Made by a program: the position numbers and the translations under genes. Of a stretch of DNA of 64,000 nucleotides, positions 1 through 9,187 are shown piece by piece. The DNA lies in contig JAFZUV010000007.1 in assembly GCA_017618135.1 (NCBI GenBank), positions 186,001 through 250,000 on the forward strand, given 5' to 3'. The notes under the pieces were generated by a model, which did not search any database, was not told where the DNA came from, and was given only the letters and a program-made list of their open reading frames with translations. Source of the DNA: Clostridia bacterium. Its GTDB lineage: Bacteria > Bacillota > Clostridia > Oscillospirales > Acutalibacteraceae. Within the stretch, counting starts at the first letter, position 1. Every line of letters starts with the position of its first letter.

Positions 1-229
1 CACAATAGACAGAACTTCTCTGTATCTTGCGCAAACTCCGCAAGGTATCACGGTAAGCCTTTATAAAAAAGTGTTGGAAGGTTCAGATAATTTGAGCTTT
101 ACCGACGATGCTTCTGTGTTAGAGGCAGGTAACTGCGATGTGGTGACAGTTTCCGGCGATATAAGAAATATTAAAATAACCACACCTGATGATATAAAGA
201 TTGCCGAAGTTTTTGCAAAGGAGTTTTAA
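1..229 (+). CDS. ispD: 2-C-methyl-D-erythritol 4-phosphate cytidylyltransferase, C-terminal part
   Basis: Reading frame 2 is open from the window edge to TAA at 227-229. The translation has the IspD C-terminal signatures: AQTPQ near residue 11, TDDAS in the middle, and NIKITTPDDIKIAE near the end. IspD makes CDP-methylerythritol in the MEP isoprenoid pathway. The start lies outside the window. The next gene, ispF, begins 3 bases after this stop and encodes an enzyme two steps later, so the two are almost certainly co-transcribed. Confidence 0.93.
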   Translation, partial: TIDRTSLYLAQTPQGITVSLYKKVLEGSDNLSFTDDASVLEAGNCDVVTVSGDIRNIKITTPDDIKIAEVFAKEF

Positions 230-232
230 TAT

Positions 233-700
233 ATGCGAATAGGTCACGGTTATGATGTTCACCGTATGGTGGAAGGCAGAAAACTGATAATCGGCGGTGT
301 GGAAATCCCGTTTAAAAAGGGCCTTTACGGGCATTCGGACGCTGATGTTTTGATTCACGCAATATGTGACGCCTTGCTTGGTGCGGCTGCTCTCGGTGAT
401 ATTGGTAAGCATTTTCCCGATACGGATAATAGCTATAAAAACATAAGCTCAATTAAGCTGTTGAATTCTGTTTCGAATTTGCTTCGCAATAATGGTTACA
501 GAGTAATCAATATTGATTCAACAATAATAGCCCAAGCGCCTAAACTGTCGCCATACATAGCTAAAATGGTAAGGAATATATCAGAAATTCTTGTGTTAGA
601 TACCGGATGTGTAAGCGTAAAAGCAACAACCGAAGAGCATTTGGGCTTTACGGGAAGCGGCGAAGGTATTGCCGCACATGCGGTCTGTGTTATTGAATAA
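233..700 (+). CDS. ispF: 2-C-methyl-D-erythritol 2,4-cyclodiphosphate synthase
   Basis: This 155-residue protein has the usual IspF length. It cyclises CDP-methylerythritol 2-phosphate to MEcPP in the cytoplasmic MEP pathway. Metal ligands D8, H10 (GYDVHR) and H42 are in the same places as in E. coli IspF. The SDADVLIHA segment and the C-terminal [14 protein letters not shown] loop are intact. The GGAG ribosome site lies inside the end of ispD. The tight ispD-ispF pair leads into a DUF4830 gene and a pseudouridine synthase on the same strand. Confidence 0.97.
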   Translation: MRIGHGYDVHRMVEGRKLIIGGVEIPFKKGLYGHSDADVLIHAICDALLGAAALGDIGKHFPDTDNSYKNISSIKLLNSVSNLLRNNGYRVINIDSTIIAQAPKLSPYIAKMVRNISEILVLDTGCVSVKATTEEHLGFTGSGEGIAAHAVCVIE

Positions 701-749
701 AAGTAATAAGAGAATATTTTTTTAAGTATAATTCTAACGGGTGATTATC

Positions 750-1196
750 TTGAAAAAATATGTTACTGTTACGAAAAAGAGTATGGCTATAGTTTTTTTA
801 CTGACTCTTTTTGTTATAATAGTGAGCGGTCAGTTTTACGCGGCGCAGCATCCGGCAGTAAACGGAAGGACCAACGCACAGCGGGTTGCATTTATAAAGT
901 CATTATCAATGACTCCCGATGATAGTATGGTTGAAATAAAAAAAATAAACATACCTTTAAAGTTTTCGGATGTTTATAAAAACTATAATGAAATGCAGAT
1001 ACAATCGGGTTATGATTTATCGAGATACAAAGGTGTAAAGGCAACACTTTACACTTATCCGGTAGGAAAGATAAACAGCAGCAACAATGATGAGTATTAT
1101 GTTAATTTGATTGTTTACAATGGTAGAATAATCGGCGGTGATGTTTCATCGCGTAATTTTTACGGTGAGATGAAACCGTTGATAAAACAGAGTTAA
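750..1196 (+). CDS. DUF4830 family membrane-anchored protein
   Basis: I recognise the DUF4830 pattern. An N-terminal membrane helix (about residues 11-30) is followed by a short domain ending in YRGK/YKGV-x-YTYPV and NLIVYNGRIIGGDVSS. Function is unknown; the family occurs in Clostridia. The start is taken as TTG at 750 because GGGTGA ends 5 bases upstream. A GTG at 741 lies inside that ribosome site. The domain would face the outside of the cell. The gene sits between ispF and a pseudouridine synthase whose start is 5 bases after its stop, so it is probably in the same operon. Confidence 0.8.
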   Translation: MKKYVTVTKKSMAIVFLLTLFVIIVSGQFYAAQHPAVNGRTNAQRVAFIKSLSMTPDDSMVEIKKINIPLKFSDVYKNYNEMQIQSGYDLSRYKGVKATLYTYPVGKINSSNNDEYYVNLIVYNGRIIGGDVSSRNFYGEMKPLIKQS

Positions 1197-1201
1197 AGAA
1201 A

Positions 1202-1906
1202 ATGGAAAAACAGAGAATAGATAAGTTTTTATCAAATCAACTTTTATTATCCAGAAACGAAATAAGGACAGGCATAAAAAAAGGATATGCTGCCGTAAAC
1301 GGCAATATATCAAAGGATTTCTCGCAAATTATTGACCCCCGAAAGGATGAAATAACTTATTGCGGCAAAAAGGTTGATTACAAGAAATATGTTTATATTA
1401 TGCTCAATAAACCCGCAGGCGTTCTAAGTGCGTCGTCGGATAAAAACCGCAAAACGGTGCTGGACCTTGTGCCTGGTAGTTTACGGAGAAAAGGACTTTC
1501 GGTGGTAGGCAGACTTGATAAGGATACAACCGGATTGTTGCTTATGACAGATGATGGGGGATTTGCCCACAAATGCATATCTCCGAAAAGCAAAATAGAA
1601 AAGAGTTATATTGTAGAGCTTGACTGTGATATTAACGCTGATATTATAGGGCTGTTTAAAAAAGGAGTTGTGCTGGCGGACGGTTATAAGTGCAGGCCGG
1701 CAGTACTCCAAAAGCTTGAAAACAGAATTGTTCGCGTAATAATAACCGAGGGAAAATATCATCAGATAAAGCGGATGTTCGGAGCAGTATCAATTGGAGT
1801 TAACAGGCTTCACCGTGAGCGCATCGGATCACTTTGCCTTCCGGAAAACCTTGCGAGCGGTGAGTGCGTTGAAGTTGAACAAGAGGTACTGAAACAGTTT
1901 TTTTGA
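1202..1906 (+). CDS. RsuA/RluB-family rRNA pseudouridine synthase
   Basis: The protein has 234 residues. An N-terminal S4 RNA-binding domain (about 1-45) is followed by the synthase domain with IMLNKPAGVLSA and the catalytic-Asp motif GRLDKDTTGLLLMT. The late EGKYHQIKRMF motif is also present. Family members isomerise a specific uridine in 16S or 23S rRNA. The length and S4 domain fit RsuA/RluB/RluF, but the exact target base cannot be read from sequence. It is the last gene of the ispD-ispF cluster. Confidence 0.93.
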   Translation: MEKQRIDKFLSNQLLLSRNEIRTGIKKGYAAVNGNISKDFSQIIDPRKDEITYCGKKVDYKKYVYIMLNKPAGVLSASSDKNRKTVLDLVPGSLRRKGLSVVGRLDKDTTGLLLMTDDGGFAHKCISPKSKIEKSYIVELDCDINADIIGLFKKGVVLADGYKCRPAVLQKLENRIVRVIITEGKYHQIKRMFGAVSIGVNRLHRERIGSLCLPENLASGECVEVEQEVLKQFF

Positions 1907-1981
1907 TGTTTTTTATATGTTTTAAATAAAACGGGTATTTAAATATTGTAACAAATGATTATAGTATTCACGGCACATTTC

Positions 1982-1990
1982 TGCTATAAT
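1982..1990 (+). promoter_or_regulatory. extended -10 promoter for the ABC ATPase gene
   Basis: TGCTATAAT forms an extended -10 element 36 bases before the ATG at 2026. No good -35 hexamer stands 16-18 bases upstream, as extended -10 promoters allow. AGGAGG lies just before the start codon. Confidence 0.5.
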
Positions 1991-2025
1991 ACTGTAAGAG
2001 AAAAGGCATATTAGGAGGCTGAATT

Positions 2026-3168
2026 ATGGCAAGTTTGTCTTTGCGTAATGTTTATAAAAGATATCCCGGTGGTGTTACCGCGGTTTCGGATTTCAATCTT
2101 GAAATTAAAGATAAGGAGTTTATCATACTCGTTGGTCCTTCGGGTTGCGGTAAGTCTACGACGCTTCGTATGGTTGCCGGTCTTGAAGAAATCACAGAAG
2201 GCGAGATTTACATTGGTGATCGTCTTGTAAATGATGTTGCACCGAAAGACCGTGATATTGCGATGGTTTTCCAGAACTACGCGCTCTATCCGCATATGAC
2301 TGTTTTTGATAATATGGCGTTTGGTCTTAAGCTGAGGAAAACTCCGAAGGATGAGATAAGGCGTCGTGTTGAAGAGGCGGCAAAGATACTCGATATTGAG
2401 CATTTGCTTGAGCGCAAGCCCAAGGCTTTGTCGGGCGGTCAGCGTCAGCGTGTTGCTCTTGGTCGTGCTATTGTTCGTGAGCCTAAGGTATTCTTGCTTG
2501 ACGAGCCGCTTTCCAACCTGGACGCTAAGCTCCGTGCGCAGATGCGTACTGAGATTTCAAAACTCCATCAGCGTCTTGGCACAACATTCATTTATGTAAC
2601 CCATGACCAGACTGAGGCTATGACAATGGGTACCCGTATTGTTGTTATGAAGGCCGGTTTTGTTCAGCAGGTTGATACTCCGCAAAATCTTTATCTCTAT
2701 CCGTGCAACCTCTTTGTTGCAGGTTTTATCGGTTCTCCGCAGATGAACTTTATTGAGTCTAAAATTATTAAAGATGGCAGCGATTTCTTTGTAGAATTCG
2801 GTTCTGAAGATACAAAAACCCGTGCAGGAGTTAAGTATAAGATCAAGCTTCCGGCAAATAAGAATAAGGATGATTGCCTTGAAGCTTATGTCGGCAAAGA
2901 GGTTATTATGGGTATTCGACCGGAGCATGTTCATAATGAGGAGGATCTCATTGCCGCTAATGGTGACGGTATCGTTGAGGCGGATGTTGAGGTTACCGAG
3001 CTTATGGGTGCTGAAACATATCTGTATATGAACTGTGAAGGGCAGACCATTAATGCTCGTGTTGCTCCGACTAATACAGCTCGTCCCGGCGATAAGATTA
3101 AAATTGCTCTTGAACCCTCAAAGATTCATTTGTTTGATAAGGATACAGAGGTTACAATCTGCAATTAA
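2026..3168 (+). CDS. sugar ABC transporter ATP-binding protein (UgpC/MsmX type)
   Basis: The 380-residue ATPase has Walker [10 protein letters not shown] (37-45), signature LSGGQ (135-139), Walker B VFLLDEP (about 155-161) and the [10 protein letters not shown]-loop. These are followed by a C-terminal TOBE regulatory region. Length and motifs match the CUT1 ATPases (MsmX, UgpC, MalK), which power carbohydrate import. No permease or binding-protein gene is adjacent. In Firmicutes one MsmX-type ATPase often serves several importers, so it is probably a shared subunit. It has its own promoter and terminator. Confidence 0.93.
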   Translation: MASLSLRNVYKRYPGGVTAVSDFNLEIKDKEFIILVGPSGCGKSTTLRMVAGLEEITEGEIYIGDRLVNDVAPKDRDIAMVFQNYALYPHMTVFDNMAFGLKLRKTPKDEIRRRVEEAAKILDIEHLLERKPKALSGGQRQRVALGRAIVREPKVFLLDEPLSNLDAKLRAQMRTEISKLHQRLGTTFIYVTHDQTEAMTMGTRIVVMKAGFVQQVDTPQNLYLYPCNLFVAGFIGSPQMNFIESKIIKDGSDFFVEFGSEDTKTRAGVKYKIKLPANKNKDDCLEAYVGKEVIMGIRPEHVHNEEDLIAANGDGIVEADVEVTELMGAETYLYMNCEGQTINARVAPTNTARPGDKIKIALEPSKIHLFDKDTEVTICN

Positions 3169-3202
3169 CAGGTTTAGATTCACAGATTTTGAATTATTAT
3201 TT

Positions 3203-3241
3203 AATACCGATATTGCTAATTTTGCAATGTCGGTATTTTTA
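3203..3241 (+). terminator. intrinsic terminator after the ABC ATPase gene
   Basis: A 14-base arm (3203-3216) is matched by 3224-3237 with two mismatches and a 7-base loop. A T-run follows. Confidence 0.85.
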
Positions 3242-3255
3242 TACGATTGTTGATA

Positions 3256-4698
3256 ATGAATAGTAGTTTAATTAGTAATATGTTAAATTTTGAACCATTT
3301 TCAATTTCGGCACTTAAGAAAGCAATGCCGTATATTAAGAAGAATATATCACTTAACAGTGATATATCTGCGGGGGCATTGTTTATGTGGCAGGAAGGCG
3401 ACAATCCGCATTTTTGCTTTTGGAATGACACTCTCGTTTTGCGCAATAAAATAGGTGAACAGCCGGCTTTTACCTGGCCTATGGGTGCCGATGTAAGTGG
3501 TATGGTTGATATGCTTATAAGGTACACGCAGGCTCATCATTTGCCGCTGAGATTTTATGAAATTGATGATAAAACGCTTGATATCATAAAAGCGGATGAC
3601 CGTTTTAAATCGGTTATGTATGCGTATGAGGAACGCTGGAGTGATTATATTTATTCCTTTAGTGAGATGATGACTTTTAAAGGTAATAAGTATAAAGGAC
3701 AGCGTAATCATATTAACAAATTTAAGCGTATGTACGGTGAACCGAATATACGGCCAATAAATTCAAATGATATTGACGGTATTAAAAATATGCTTATAAA
3801 ATATAAGTCTGAGCATGGTGATGCCAACAACCTTGAAAGAACAGAGCTTATCCGGGCCCAAAGGCTTTTGGATATTTATAATGATTTAGACTTATATGCG
3901 GCGTGTATGATTGTGGATAATGAAATCGCGGCATTCAGTATCGGTGAAGTAATCGGCGATATTCTGTTTATCCATATTGAAAAAGCACTAAAAAAATTTG
4001 ACGGTGCCTATCCTACAATGTACCGGGGTTTTGTAAATCTTATATCTGAGCAGTTGGGAAGAATACCGGAATTTGTAAATCGCGAGGATGACTCGGGTGA
4101 TGAGGGATTGCGTATATCAAAGTTGCAGTATCATCCCGTCGGCAGAGTACATAAACATCTTGTGCATATAAATTCACCGGCATCAAAGTTAAAAGAAATT
4201 CCGGTTATAAACTCAGGCAATGTTGTTTTAACAGAGTTCAGAGAAAGCGATAAGGCGACATATCTTTCACTCAATACCAATATAGAAAACAACCGGTTTT
4301 GGGGATATGATTATAGAGAAGATGACTATATAACCGGAAGTATAGACGAAAACACATTTTATGACTCGGCCATGTTGGATATAAAAGCCGGTGATTCAAT
4401 AAATTTTGCTGTGAGAACAAAGTGTGACGGATATATGATAGGCGAGGCAATTCTCTGGAATTTTACTGCGGACGGCTTTACTGAGGTAGGATGTAGACTA
4501 CTTCCGCAACATCAAGGCAAGGGGCTGGGTAAATCGGCATTTAAAGCTTTATCTGATTTTGCGGAAAAAACGCTGAAATTAAAAGTTTGGGCGCGTTGCT
4601 GCATTAAAAATACCGTATCATATCGTATGATAATATCGAGCGGTTACATAAAATCAGACGAAGATAAAGAGTTTTATTATTTTAAACGCAAAAACTAA
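3256..4698 (+). CDS. DUF2156 (LPG synthase C-terminal-like) - GNAT fusion protein
   Basis: Two acyltransferase-like domains are joined. The first, about residues 10-300, is a DUF2156 domain of the fold found in the C-terminal part of MprF lysyl-phosphatidylglycerol synthase, ending in LRISKLQYHPVGRVHKH. The second, about 320-480, is a GNAT acetyltransferase with the acetyl-CoA loop QHQGKGLGKSA. The substrates are unknown. No clear ribosome site is visible. ATG 3256 was chosen, but TTG 3247 or ATG 3280 are possible. The gene starts 15 bases after a terminator, so its own promoter is hard to place. Confidence 0.85.
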   Translation: MNSSLISNMLNFEPFSISALKKAMPYIKKNISLNSDISAGALFMWQEGDNPHFCFWNDTLVLRNKIGEQPAFTWPMGADVSGMVDMLIRYTQAHHLPLRFYEIDDKTLDIIKADDRFKSVMYAYEERWSDYIYSFSEMMTFKGNKYKGQRNHINKFKRMYGEPNIRPINSNDIDGIKNMLIKYKSEHGDANNLERTELIRAQRLLDIYNDLDLYAACMIVDNEIAAFSIGEVIGDILFIHIEKALKKFDGAYPTMYRGFVNLISEQLGRIPEFVNREDDSGDEGLRISKLQYHPVGRVHKHLVHINSPASKLKEIPVINSGNVVLTEFRESDKATYLSLNTNIENNRFWGYDYREDDYITGSIDENTFYDSAMLDIKAGDSINFAVRTKCDGYMIGEAILWNFTADGFTEVGCRLLPQHQGKGLGKSAFKALSDFAEKTLKLKVWARCCIKNTVSYRMIISSGYIKSDEDKEFYYFKRKN

Positions 4699-4774
4699 TT
4701 TTAAAAAGGATATTTAGCATTTTTATACATTGCCTCTTAATATAATTTATTAAAGTATTTTAAGGGGTGATCTT

Positions 4775-5194
4775 ATGGAAAAGAATAATAGAACAGATTA
4801 CGGAAACGAGCCTTTTATCGTAAATATTGAGAGTGCATCGTGTGAAAACCCGTATTATCGGCGAATTCTCTGGACCGGGGATGATTTGCAGGTTTCGCTG
4901 ATGTCTATACCGATAGGTGATGAGGTCGGTCTTGAACGGCATCCCGATAATGATCAGTTTATACGCATTGAAAACGGTTGTGCGCAAGTTCAAATGGGGA
5001 ATAGCGCTGAGAATCTTAATATTCAAAATCGCGTAAACAGCAGCTATGCTGTTATGGTTCCGGCGGGGGTATGGCACAATATTAAAAACATCGGAAATGT
5101 TCCGCTGAAAATATATACGATTTATGCACCGCCGCACCACCCGAAGGGGACGGTTCACGAGACGCGTAAAATAGCTGAGGCGGCAGAAGATTAA
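4775..5194 (+). CDS. small single-domain cupin protein
   Basis: This 139-residue protein has cupin motif 1 as E-R-H then Q (usual ligands HxH...E, here ExH...Q) and motif 2 as PAGVWHN. It probably still binds a metal through the histidines. The enzyme or sensor role is unknown. GGGGTGA precedes the ATG. A TATAAT at 4741-4746 could be its -10 box, but no -35 was found. The C-terminal HHPKGTVHETRKIA segment recurs in this small-cupin group in Clostridia, from memory. Confidence 0.82.
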   Translation: MEKNNRTDYGNEPFIVNIESASCENPYYRRILWTGDDLQVSLMSIPIGDEVGLERHPDNDQFIRIENGCAQVQMGNSAENLNIQNRVNSSYAVMVPAGVWHNIKNIGNVPLKIYTIYAPPHHPKGTVHETRKIAEAAED

Positions 5195-5199
5195 AGCGC

Positions 5200-5228
5200 T
5201 TGATTTTATTTTTAGAATAAGGTAGAAT
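5200..5228 (+). promoter_or_regulatory. sigma-A promoter for the PRTase-like gene
   Basis: TTGATT (5200-5205), a 17-base spacer and TAGAAT (5223-5228) stand 29 bases before the ATG at 5257. GAGGAG is the ribosome site. Confidence 0.65.
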
Positions 5229-5256
5229 TAAAGTATAAAAAACGAGGAGTGTTAAT

Positions 5257-5898
5257 ATGCCTAAGGATAATGCTCAGAAAATAAGAACAAAAAACAAAAA
5301 CTTGTTTTTGCGTGTAACAAAGGGACACTTTGCGACCGGTCATTCGCATACGAATTATTATATTGATGTTACATCTCAAAAAACCAGATTGTCAGAGGCA
5401 AAAGCGGTAGCAGAGGCATTAGTATCATATTATTCGTTAAGCACAGTTGTCGATACCATACTTTGTCTTGACGGAACTGAGGTTATCGGAACCTGTATTG
5501 CAGAGGCTTTGACGCGCAACGATTTTATTAACCTTAATGCACATCAGACTATTTATGTTGTTACGCCAGAGCATACTTCCGGCAGTCAGCTTCTTTTCAG
5601 AGATAATCTTATTCCAACTATTGAAAATAAGCATGTTTTAATTCTTGCGGCGTCGGTAACAACCGGTTATACGGCTCTTTCAGCGATAGAAGCGGTTAGG
5701 TACTACGGCGGTAATATAGTGGGTGTTTCGGCAATATTCGCTACGGTTGATGAGTGCGGCGGCGTGGTGGTCAATTCAGTGTTTAACCCCAAAGATTTGC
5801 CGGATTATGCAAGCTATAATTCGCACGAGTGTCCACTGTGTCGAAATGGCGTAAAGGTGGATGCTATGGTAAACAGTTTCGGATATTCAAAATTATAG
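5257..5898 (+). CDS. phosphoribosyltransferase-like protein (orotate PRTase family)
   Basis: The 213-residue protein has a type I PRTase fold signature. The segment VLILAASVTTGYTA occupies the place of the PRPP-binding loop, but the usual paired acidic residues are replaced by Ala-Ser. A CPLC pair follows near residue 195, which could bind zinc. Substrate use is doubtful; the family is normally annotated as orotate phosphoribosyltransferase in Clostridia. No pyr genes are adjacent, so a pyrimidine role is not supported by context. The gene has its own promoter and a very strong terminator. Confidence 0.75.
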   Translation: MPKDNAQKIRTKNKNLFLRVTKGHFATGHSHTNYYIDVTSQKTRLSEAKAVAEALVSYYSLSTVVDTILCLDGTEVIGTCIAEALTRNDFINLNAHQTIYVVTPEHTSGSQLLFRDNLIPTIENKHVLILAASVTTGYTALSAIEAVRYYGGNIVGVSAIFATVDECGGVVVNSVFNPKDLPDYASYNSHECPLCRNGVKVDAMVNSFGYSKL

Positions 5899-5944
5899 AT
5901 AAAACAGAAGGGGCGGCAGATGCCGCCCCTTCTGTTTTATCTAT
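5895..5944. terminator. bidirectional terminator with a perfect 23-bp stem
   Basis: Arms 5895-5917 and 5922-5944 are perfect inverted repeats with a 4-base loop. The left arm contains the PRTase-like stop codon (5896-5898). The A- and T-rich stem ends allow termination on both strands. It separates two convergent units. Confidence 0.92.
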
Positions 5945-5997
5945 ACGCTTTGCACAGTATATACAATGTATCGTAGTTTTAAAGACTTAAAAATGAT

Positions 5998-6528
5998 CTA
6001 CCTGTCAAATATGCTTTGCCCGGTGGAATCAATGCCGACAATAAGCGGAAAACTATTAAATGTCAACCGCCTTACTGCTTCGCAACCGAGGTCTTCATAC
6101 GCTACTATTTCACTTTTTACTATATGTTTACAGGCAAGCGCACCGGCACCGCCTATCGCACAAAAATAAACAGAATTGTTTTTTACTATTGCTTCTCTGA
6201 CAGCACGGCTTCTTTCACCCTTACCTATAGTGGCGGTAAGACCTGAATCAAGAAGGGCAGGGGTATATTTATCCATTCTCGCGGATGTTGTGGGACCGCA
6301 GCTGCCTACTGCCAGACCCTCCGGAGCGGGTGTTGGACCGGCATAGTATATAATAGCACCTTTTATTGAAAAAGGCAATTCGCCGCCTTGTTTTATACTC
6401 TCAAAAATTCGTTTATGCGCTGCGTCGCGCGCGGTATAAACCTCACCGCTTAAAAAAATACGATCCCCGACGCTCAGACGGGGACATATTTCTTTCAGTC
6501 CTTTTGCTTCTATGTAATACTCACTCAT
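5998..6528 (-). CDS. fumarate hydratase class I, beta subunit (C-terminal domain type)
   Basis: The 176-residue protein matches the beta chain of two-subunit class I Fe-S hydro-lyases (fumarase, tartrate dehydratase). Visible motifs are the swivelling-domain segment YYAGPTPAPEG, GSCGPTTSARMD, IGKGERS and AIGGAGAL. It interconverts fumarate and malate only with the alpha subunit that carries the 4Fe-4S cluster. The alpha gene is not next to it, nor anywhere in this window. Its start overlaps the end of the DivIVA-like gene by 8 bases, so it is translated in a four-gene minus-strand operon. Confidence 0.92.
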   Translation of the reverse strand: MSEYYIEAKGLKEICPRLSVGDRIFLSGEVYTARDAAHKRIFESIKQGGELPFSIKGAIIYYAGPTPAPEGLAVGSCGPTTSARMDKYTPALLDSGLTATIGKGERSRAVREAIVKNNSVYFCAIGGAGALACKHIVKSEIVAYEDLGCEAVRRLTFNSFPLIVGIDSTGQSIFDR

Positions 6529-7072
6529 TTGATAATACCTTTATAAGCTCACGGTAATCTTCTTCGCTGTTTACCACCGCCGCTTCATGTCTTTCAATTC
6601 TGTCGCGCGCTTCATAAAGAGATTTACCGAGACTGTCAATATCTTTTGCGAATTTAGCGGAGGTATTTACGATATCTTCCTTTACTCCGCTTAGCGACCG
6701 GTGCGCGCTCATAATCGAGGCAATATTTTTTTGTGCTTCTCTTCTTGAAATCTCAGCACTTTTTTCAGCCTCATCCATAACTGTTTTTGCATTTGATTTT
6801 GCAACCAAATACAACTTACCTATATTCTTTGAGAGGCGCTCCATATCTTCGCACTTGTCGGTAAATACCTTGAGCTTAGCCTCTGCTTCCGCCTTTTCTG
6901 CTGAAGTTGATGCAAGCAGCGCTTTTGTTGAATTGATCTCTGATTTTAAATCCTCAATCTGTTCTTTTAGCTCAATTTCTCTTTGGGAGTAATCTCTGTG
7001 TGTTTTTTCAACATATGCTGTAACATCATCACAATTAAAACCAAAAAGACTTTTTCTGAAACCTACTGACAT
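6521..7072 (-). CDS. DivIVA-like coiled-coil protein
   Basis: The N-terminus FRKSLFGFNCDDVTAYVEK resembles the membrane-binding head of DivIVA/GpsB proteins. A long Glu/Lys-rich coiled coil (about 30-100) and a second helical part follow. DivIVA proteins mark curved membrane at poles and septa and recruit division or wall-synthesis partners. At 183 residues it has typical length. It lies third in an operon with two small proteins upstream and fumarase beta downstream, an arrangement that gives no clear functional hint. Confidence 0.8.
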   Translation of the reverse strand: MSVGFRKSLFGFNCDDVTAYVEKTHRDYSQREIELKEQIEDLKSEINSTKALLASTSAEKAEAEAKLKVFTDKCEDMERLSKNIGKLYLVAKSNAKTVMDEAEKSAEISRREAQKNIASIMSAHRSLSGVKEDIVNTSAKFAKDIDSLGKSLYEARDRIERHEAAVVNSEEDYRELIKVLSNE

Positions 7073-7094
7073 TTCTATTCATCCCCCGGATAAA

Positions 7095-7379
7095 TCAGCT
7101 TTTTAGCGATCTTTCAAGCCATGTAAAGCCCAGATCAAGAGCGTCAAATAGATTATCCTTAACGCTATCCTTCTTTACTCGGTCTTTTATATCAAGGTCA
7201 GTATTGCTGTCAAGCAACTGAATACTGACCTTATCGGCAATATCAAGCTTGCCTTCCTTTTTATAGGAAAGTATCTCGAAACGAACTATAAAGCTTTCGC
7301 TCATATTGCCGTAGTATATTTCGTTGCCCTTCCTTACAAGCGGTTTACCCTTGTATTCCAAAAAATTCTTATCTGCCAT
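7095..7379 (-). CDS. conserved hypothetical protein, 94 residues
   Basis: I do not recognise a named domain. The protein is soluble, with a mixed beta-rich N-terminal part (about 1-55) and a C-terminal helix ending in LFDALDLGFTWLERSLKS. It starts 2 bases after the stop of the HPr-like gene and is followed by the DivIVA-like gene 22 bases on. Operon position and a clear start argue that it is a real gene. Confidence 0.7.
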   Translation of the reverse strand: MADKNFLEYKGKPLVRKGNEIYYGNMSESFIVRFEILSYKKEGKLDIADKVSIQLLDSNTDLDIKDRVKKDSVKDNLFDALDLGFTWLERSLKS

Positions 7380-7381
7380 TA

Positions 7382-7651
7382 TTACACCTCATTGTCCTTT
7401 GGCATTTCTCTGTATAAATCAAATCTGAACAGCTTTGATTCGTCGTCAGCATTCTCACATCTTACCCAAGCCTCGTTTATTTCCGCACTGGTAAGAATGG
7501 TCGAAATCCCAAGCATCTGACTGAGCTTGGACTTCAGATTAAGGGAGTCACCGTCTTCAGTTTCAAGATAAACATTACCCTTGCAGGAATCTATAACCTT
7601 TATCAGGTCATCAAAATCCACATTGTGCAAGCTGATTCTTCTGTAATCCAT
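7382..7651 (-). CDS. small conserved protein, possibly HPr-like fold
   Basis: This 89-residue protein contains GNVYLETEDGDSLNLKSKLSQMLGISTIL. That pattern resembles the degenerate HPr-like domains seen in clostridial operons (beta strands followed by a KSKLSQ helix). The phospho-accepting histidine of true HPr is absent, so PTS transfer is not supported. It is the first gene of the operon and sits behind a consensus promoter. AGGAGG precedes the ATG. Confidence 0.65.
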   Translation of the reverse strand: MDYRRISLHNVDFDDLIKVIDSCKGNVYLETEDGDSLNLKSKLSQMLGISTILTSAEINEAWVRCENADDESKLFRFDLYREMPKDNEV

Positions 7652-7675
7652 AACAATACCTCCTTATCTTATAAG

Positions 7676-7704
7676 AGTATAAACGAAACTCCCTGATATG
7701 TCAA
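7676..7704 (-). promoter_or_regulatory. consensus sigma-A promoter for the minus-strand operon
   Basis: On the minus strand TTGACA (7699-7704), a 17-base spacer and TATACT (7676-7681) precede the HPr-like gene. It drives the four genes down to 5998. Confidence 0.9.
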
Positions 7705-7724
7705 GCGGAAGGCACAGTTTAGGG

Positions 7725-7756
7725 TTGACATTTTTTAGTTTTTTGTTTAGTATAAT
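7725..7756 (+). promoter_or_regulatory. sigma-A promoter for glyQS
   Basis: TTGACA (7725-7730) with TAGTAT 17 bases on (7748-7753), overlapping a TATAAT (7751-7756). The leader to ATG 7781 is only about 20 bases, so no glycine T-box or riboswitch fits here. Confidence 0.8.
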
Positions 7757-7780
7757 TATGTGTGAATTGGAGGTATATTG

Positions 7781-9172
7781 ATGAACAGCAATGAAAAAAG
7801 TATGGAAACAATAGTAGCACTCGCTAAGGGCAGAGGCTTTGTATATGCAGGCAGTGAAATATACGGAGGACTTGCAAACGCATGGGATTACGGCCCCTTA
7901 GGTGTAGAGCTTAAGAATAATGTTAAGCGTGCATGGTGGAAGAAATTTGTGCAGGAGAGTCCATACAATGTGGGACTTGACAGCGCAATTCTTATGAATT
8001 CCGAAACATGGGTGGCATCGGGTCATTTGGGCGGTTTTTCCGATCCTCTTATGGATTGTCGTCAGTGTAAAACGAGGCATCGTGCGGATAAGCTTATTGA
8101 AGATTATGTTGCTGAAAACAACCTCGATGATAACCCTGCTTCGATGAGCGATGAACAGATGCAGCAGTATATTAAAGAACACGGAATTGTATGTCCTGAT
8201 TGCGGCTCACATGATTTTACCGATATCCGTAAGTTTAATCTTATGTTCAAAACTTTTCAGGGAGTGACAGAGGATAGCACAAATACGCTTTATTTGCGTC
8301 CTGAGACAGCACAGGGAATATTTGTAAACTTTAATAATATTCAGCGTACAACAAGAAAAAAATTGCCCTTTGGTGTAGGTCAGATAGGAAAATCGTTCAG
8401 AAACGAAATAACGCCGGGAAACTTTATTTTCCGTATTCGTGAGTTTGAGCAAATGGAGCTTGAATTTTTCTGTAAACCCGGAACGGATCTTGAATGGTTC
8501 AATTACTGGCGTTCTTTTTGCCATGATTGGCTTGTCAATTTAGGTATAGAGGAAAACTCGCTTCGCTTGCGCGATCATGACCCGAAGGAGCTTGCGTTCT
8601 ACTCTAAGGCAACTACTGATTTTGAATTTTTATTCCCGTTCGGTTGGGGTGAGCTTTGGGGTGTTGCGGACAGAACAAATTATGACCTCAAACAACATCA
8701 GGATCATTCGGGCAAACCGCTTGAGTATTTCGATCCTGAAACAAATGAGAGATATATACCTTATGTAATCGAGCCGTCTCTCGGTGCTGACCGAGTAACG
8801 CTTGCGTTTCTTTGTAACGCTTATGATGAGGAAGCTGATGAAAAGGGTGATAAGCGTGTAGTTCTCCGCCTTCATCCGGCATTGGCGCCTTTTAAAGCCG
8901 CTGTATTGCCGCTTTCTAAAAAATTGTCTGAAAAGGCGATAGAAATAAAAAATGATTTATCTTCATATTTTATGGTGGATTTTGATGACGCAGGGTCAAT
9001 CGGCAAACGCTATCGCAGAGAAGATGAAATAGGAACCCCGGTTTGCATAACCTACGATTTTGATTCCGAGAATGATAACTGCGTAACGGTTCGTGACCGC
9101 GATACTATGGTGCAAGAGCGTATACCCATAAGTGAGCTGATAAGCTATATAAATGGAAAGGTTAAGTTTTGA
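7781..9172 (+). CDS. glyQS: glycyl-tRNA synthetase, homodimeric class II type
   Basis: The 463-residue enzyme charges tRNA-Gly. Class II features are visible: the N-terminal [13 protein letters not shown] segment, zinc-type cysteines CRQCKTRH and [21 protein letters not shown], motif 2 [25 protein letters not shown], and motif 3 [11 protein letters not shown]-terminal anticodon-binding domain follows. It is the alpha2 (eukaryote-like) type, not the bacterial glyQ+glyS tetramer. ATG 7781 is preferred over TTG 7778 because GGAGG lies 7 bases before it. The gene is divergent from the HPr-like operon. Confidence 0.97.
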   Translation: MNSNEKSMETIVALAKGRGFVYAGSEIYGGLANAWDYGPLGVELKNNVKRAWWKKFVQESPYNVGLDSAILMNSETWVASGHLGGFSDPLMDCRQCKTRHRADKLIEDYVAENNLDDNPASMSDEQMQQYIKEHGIVCPDCGSHDFTDIRKFNLMFKTFQGVTEDSTNTLYLRPETAQGIFVNFNNIQRTTRKKLPFGVGQIGKSFRNEITPGNFIFRIREFEQMELEFFCKPGTDLEWFNYWRSFCHDWLVNLGIEENSLRLRDHDPKELAFYSKATTDFEFLFPFGWGELWGVADRTNYDLKQHQDHSGKPLEYFDPETNERYIPYVIEPSLGADRVTLAFLCNAYDEEADEKGDKRVVLRLHPALAPFKAAVLPLSKKLSEKAIEIKNDLSSYFMVDFDDAGSIGKRYRREDEIGTPVCITYDFDSENDNCVTVRDRDTMVQERIPISELISYINGKVKF

Positions 9173-9187
9173 TTTTGAGGTGACACG

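Noticed and set aside
4741..4746. Promoter for the cupin gene
   Set aside because: TATAAT is present, but no -35 hexamer or extended -10 supports it, so it was not listed as a separate feature.
7725..7781. Glycine T-box before glyQS
   Set aside because: The promoter-to-start distance is about 25 bases, too short for any T-box.
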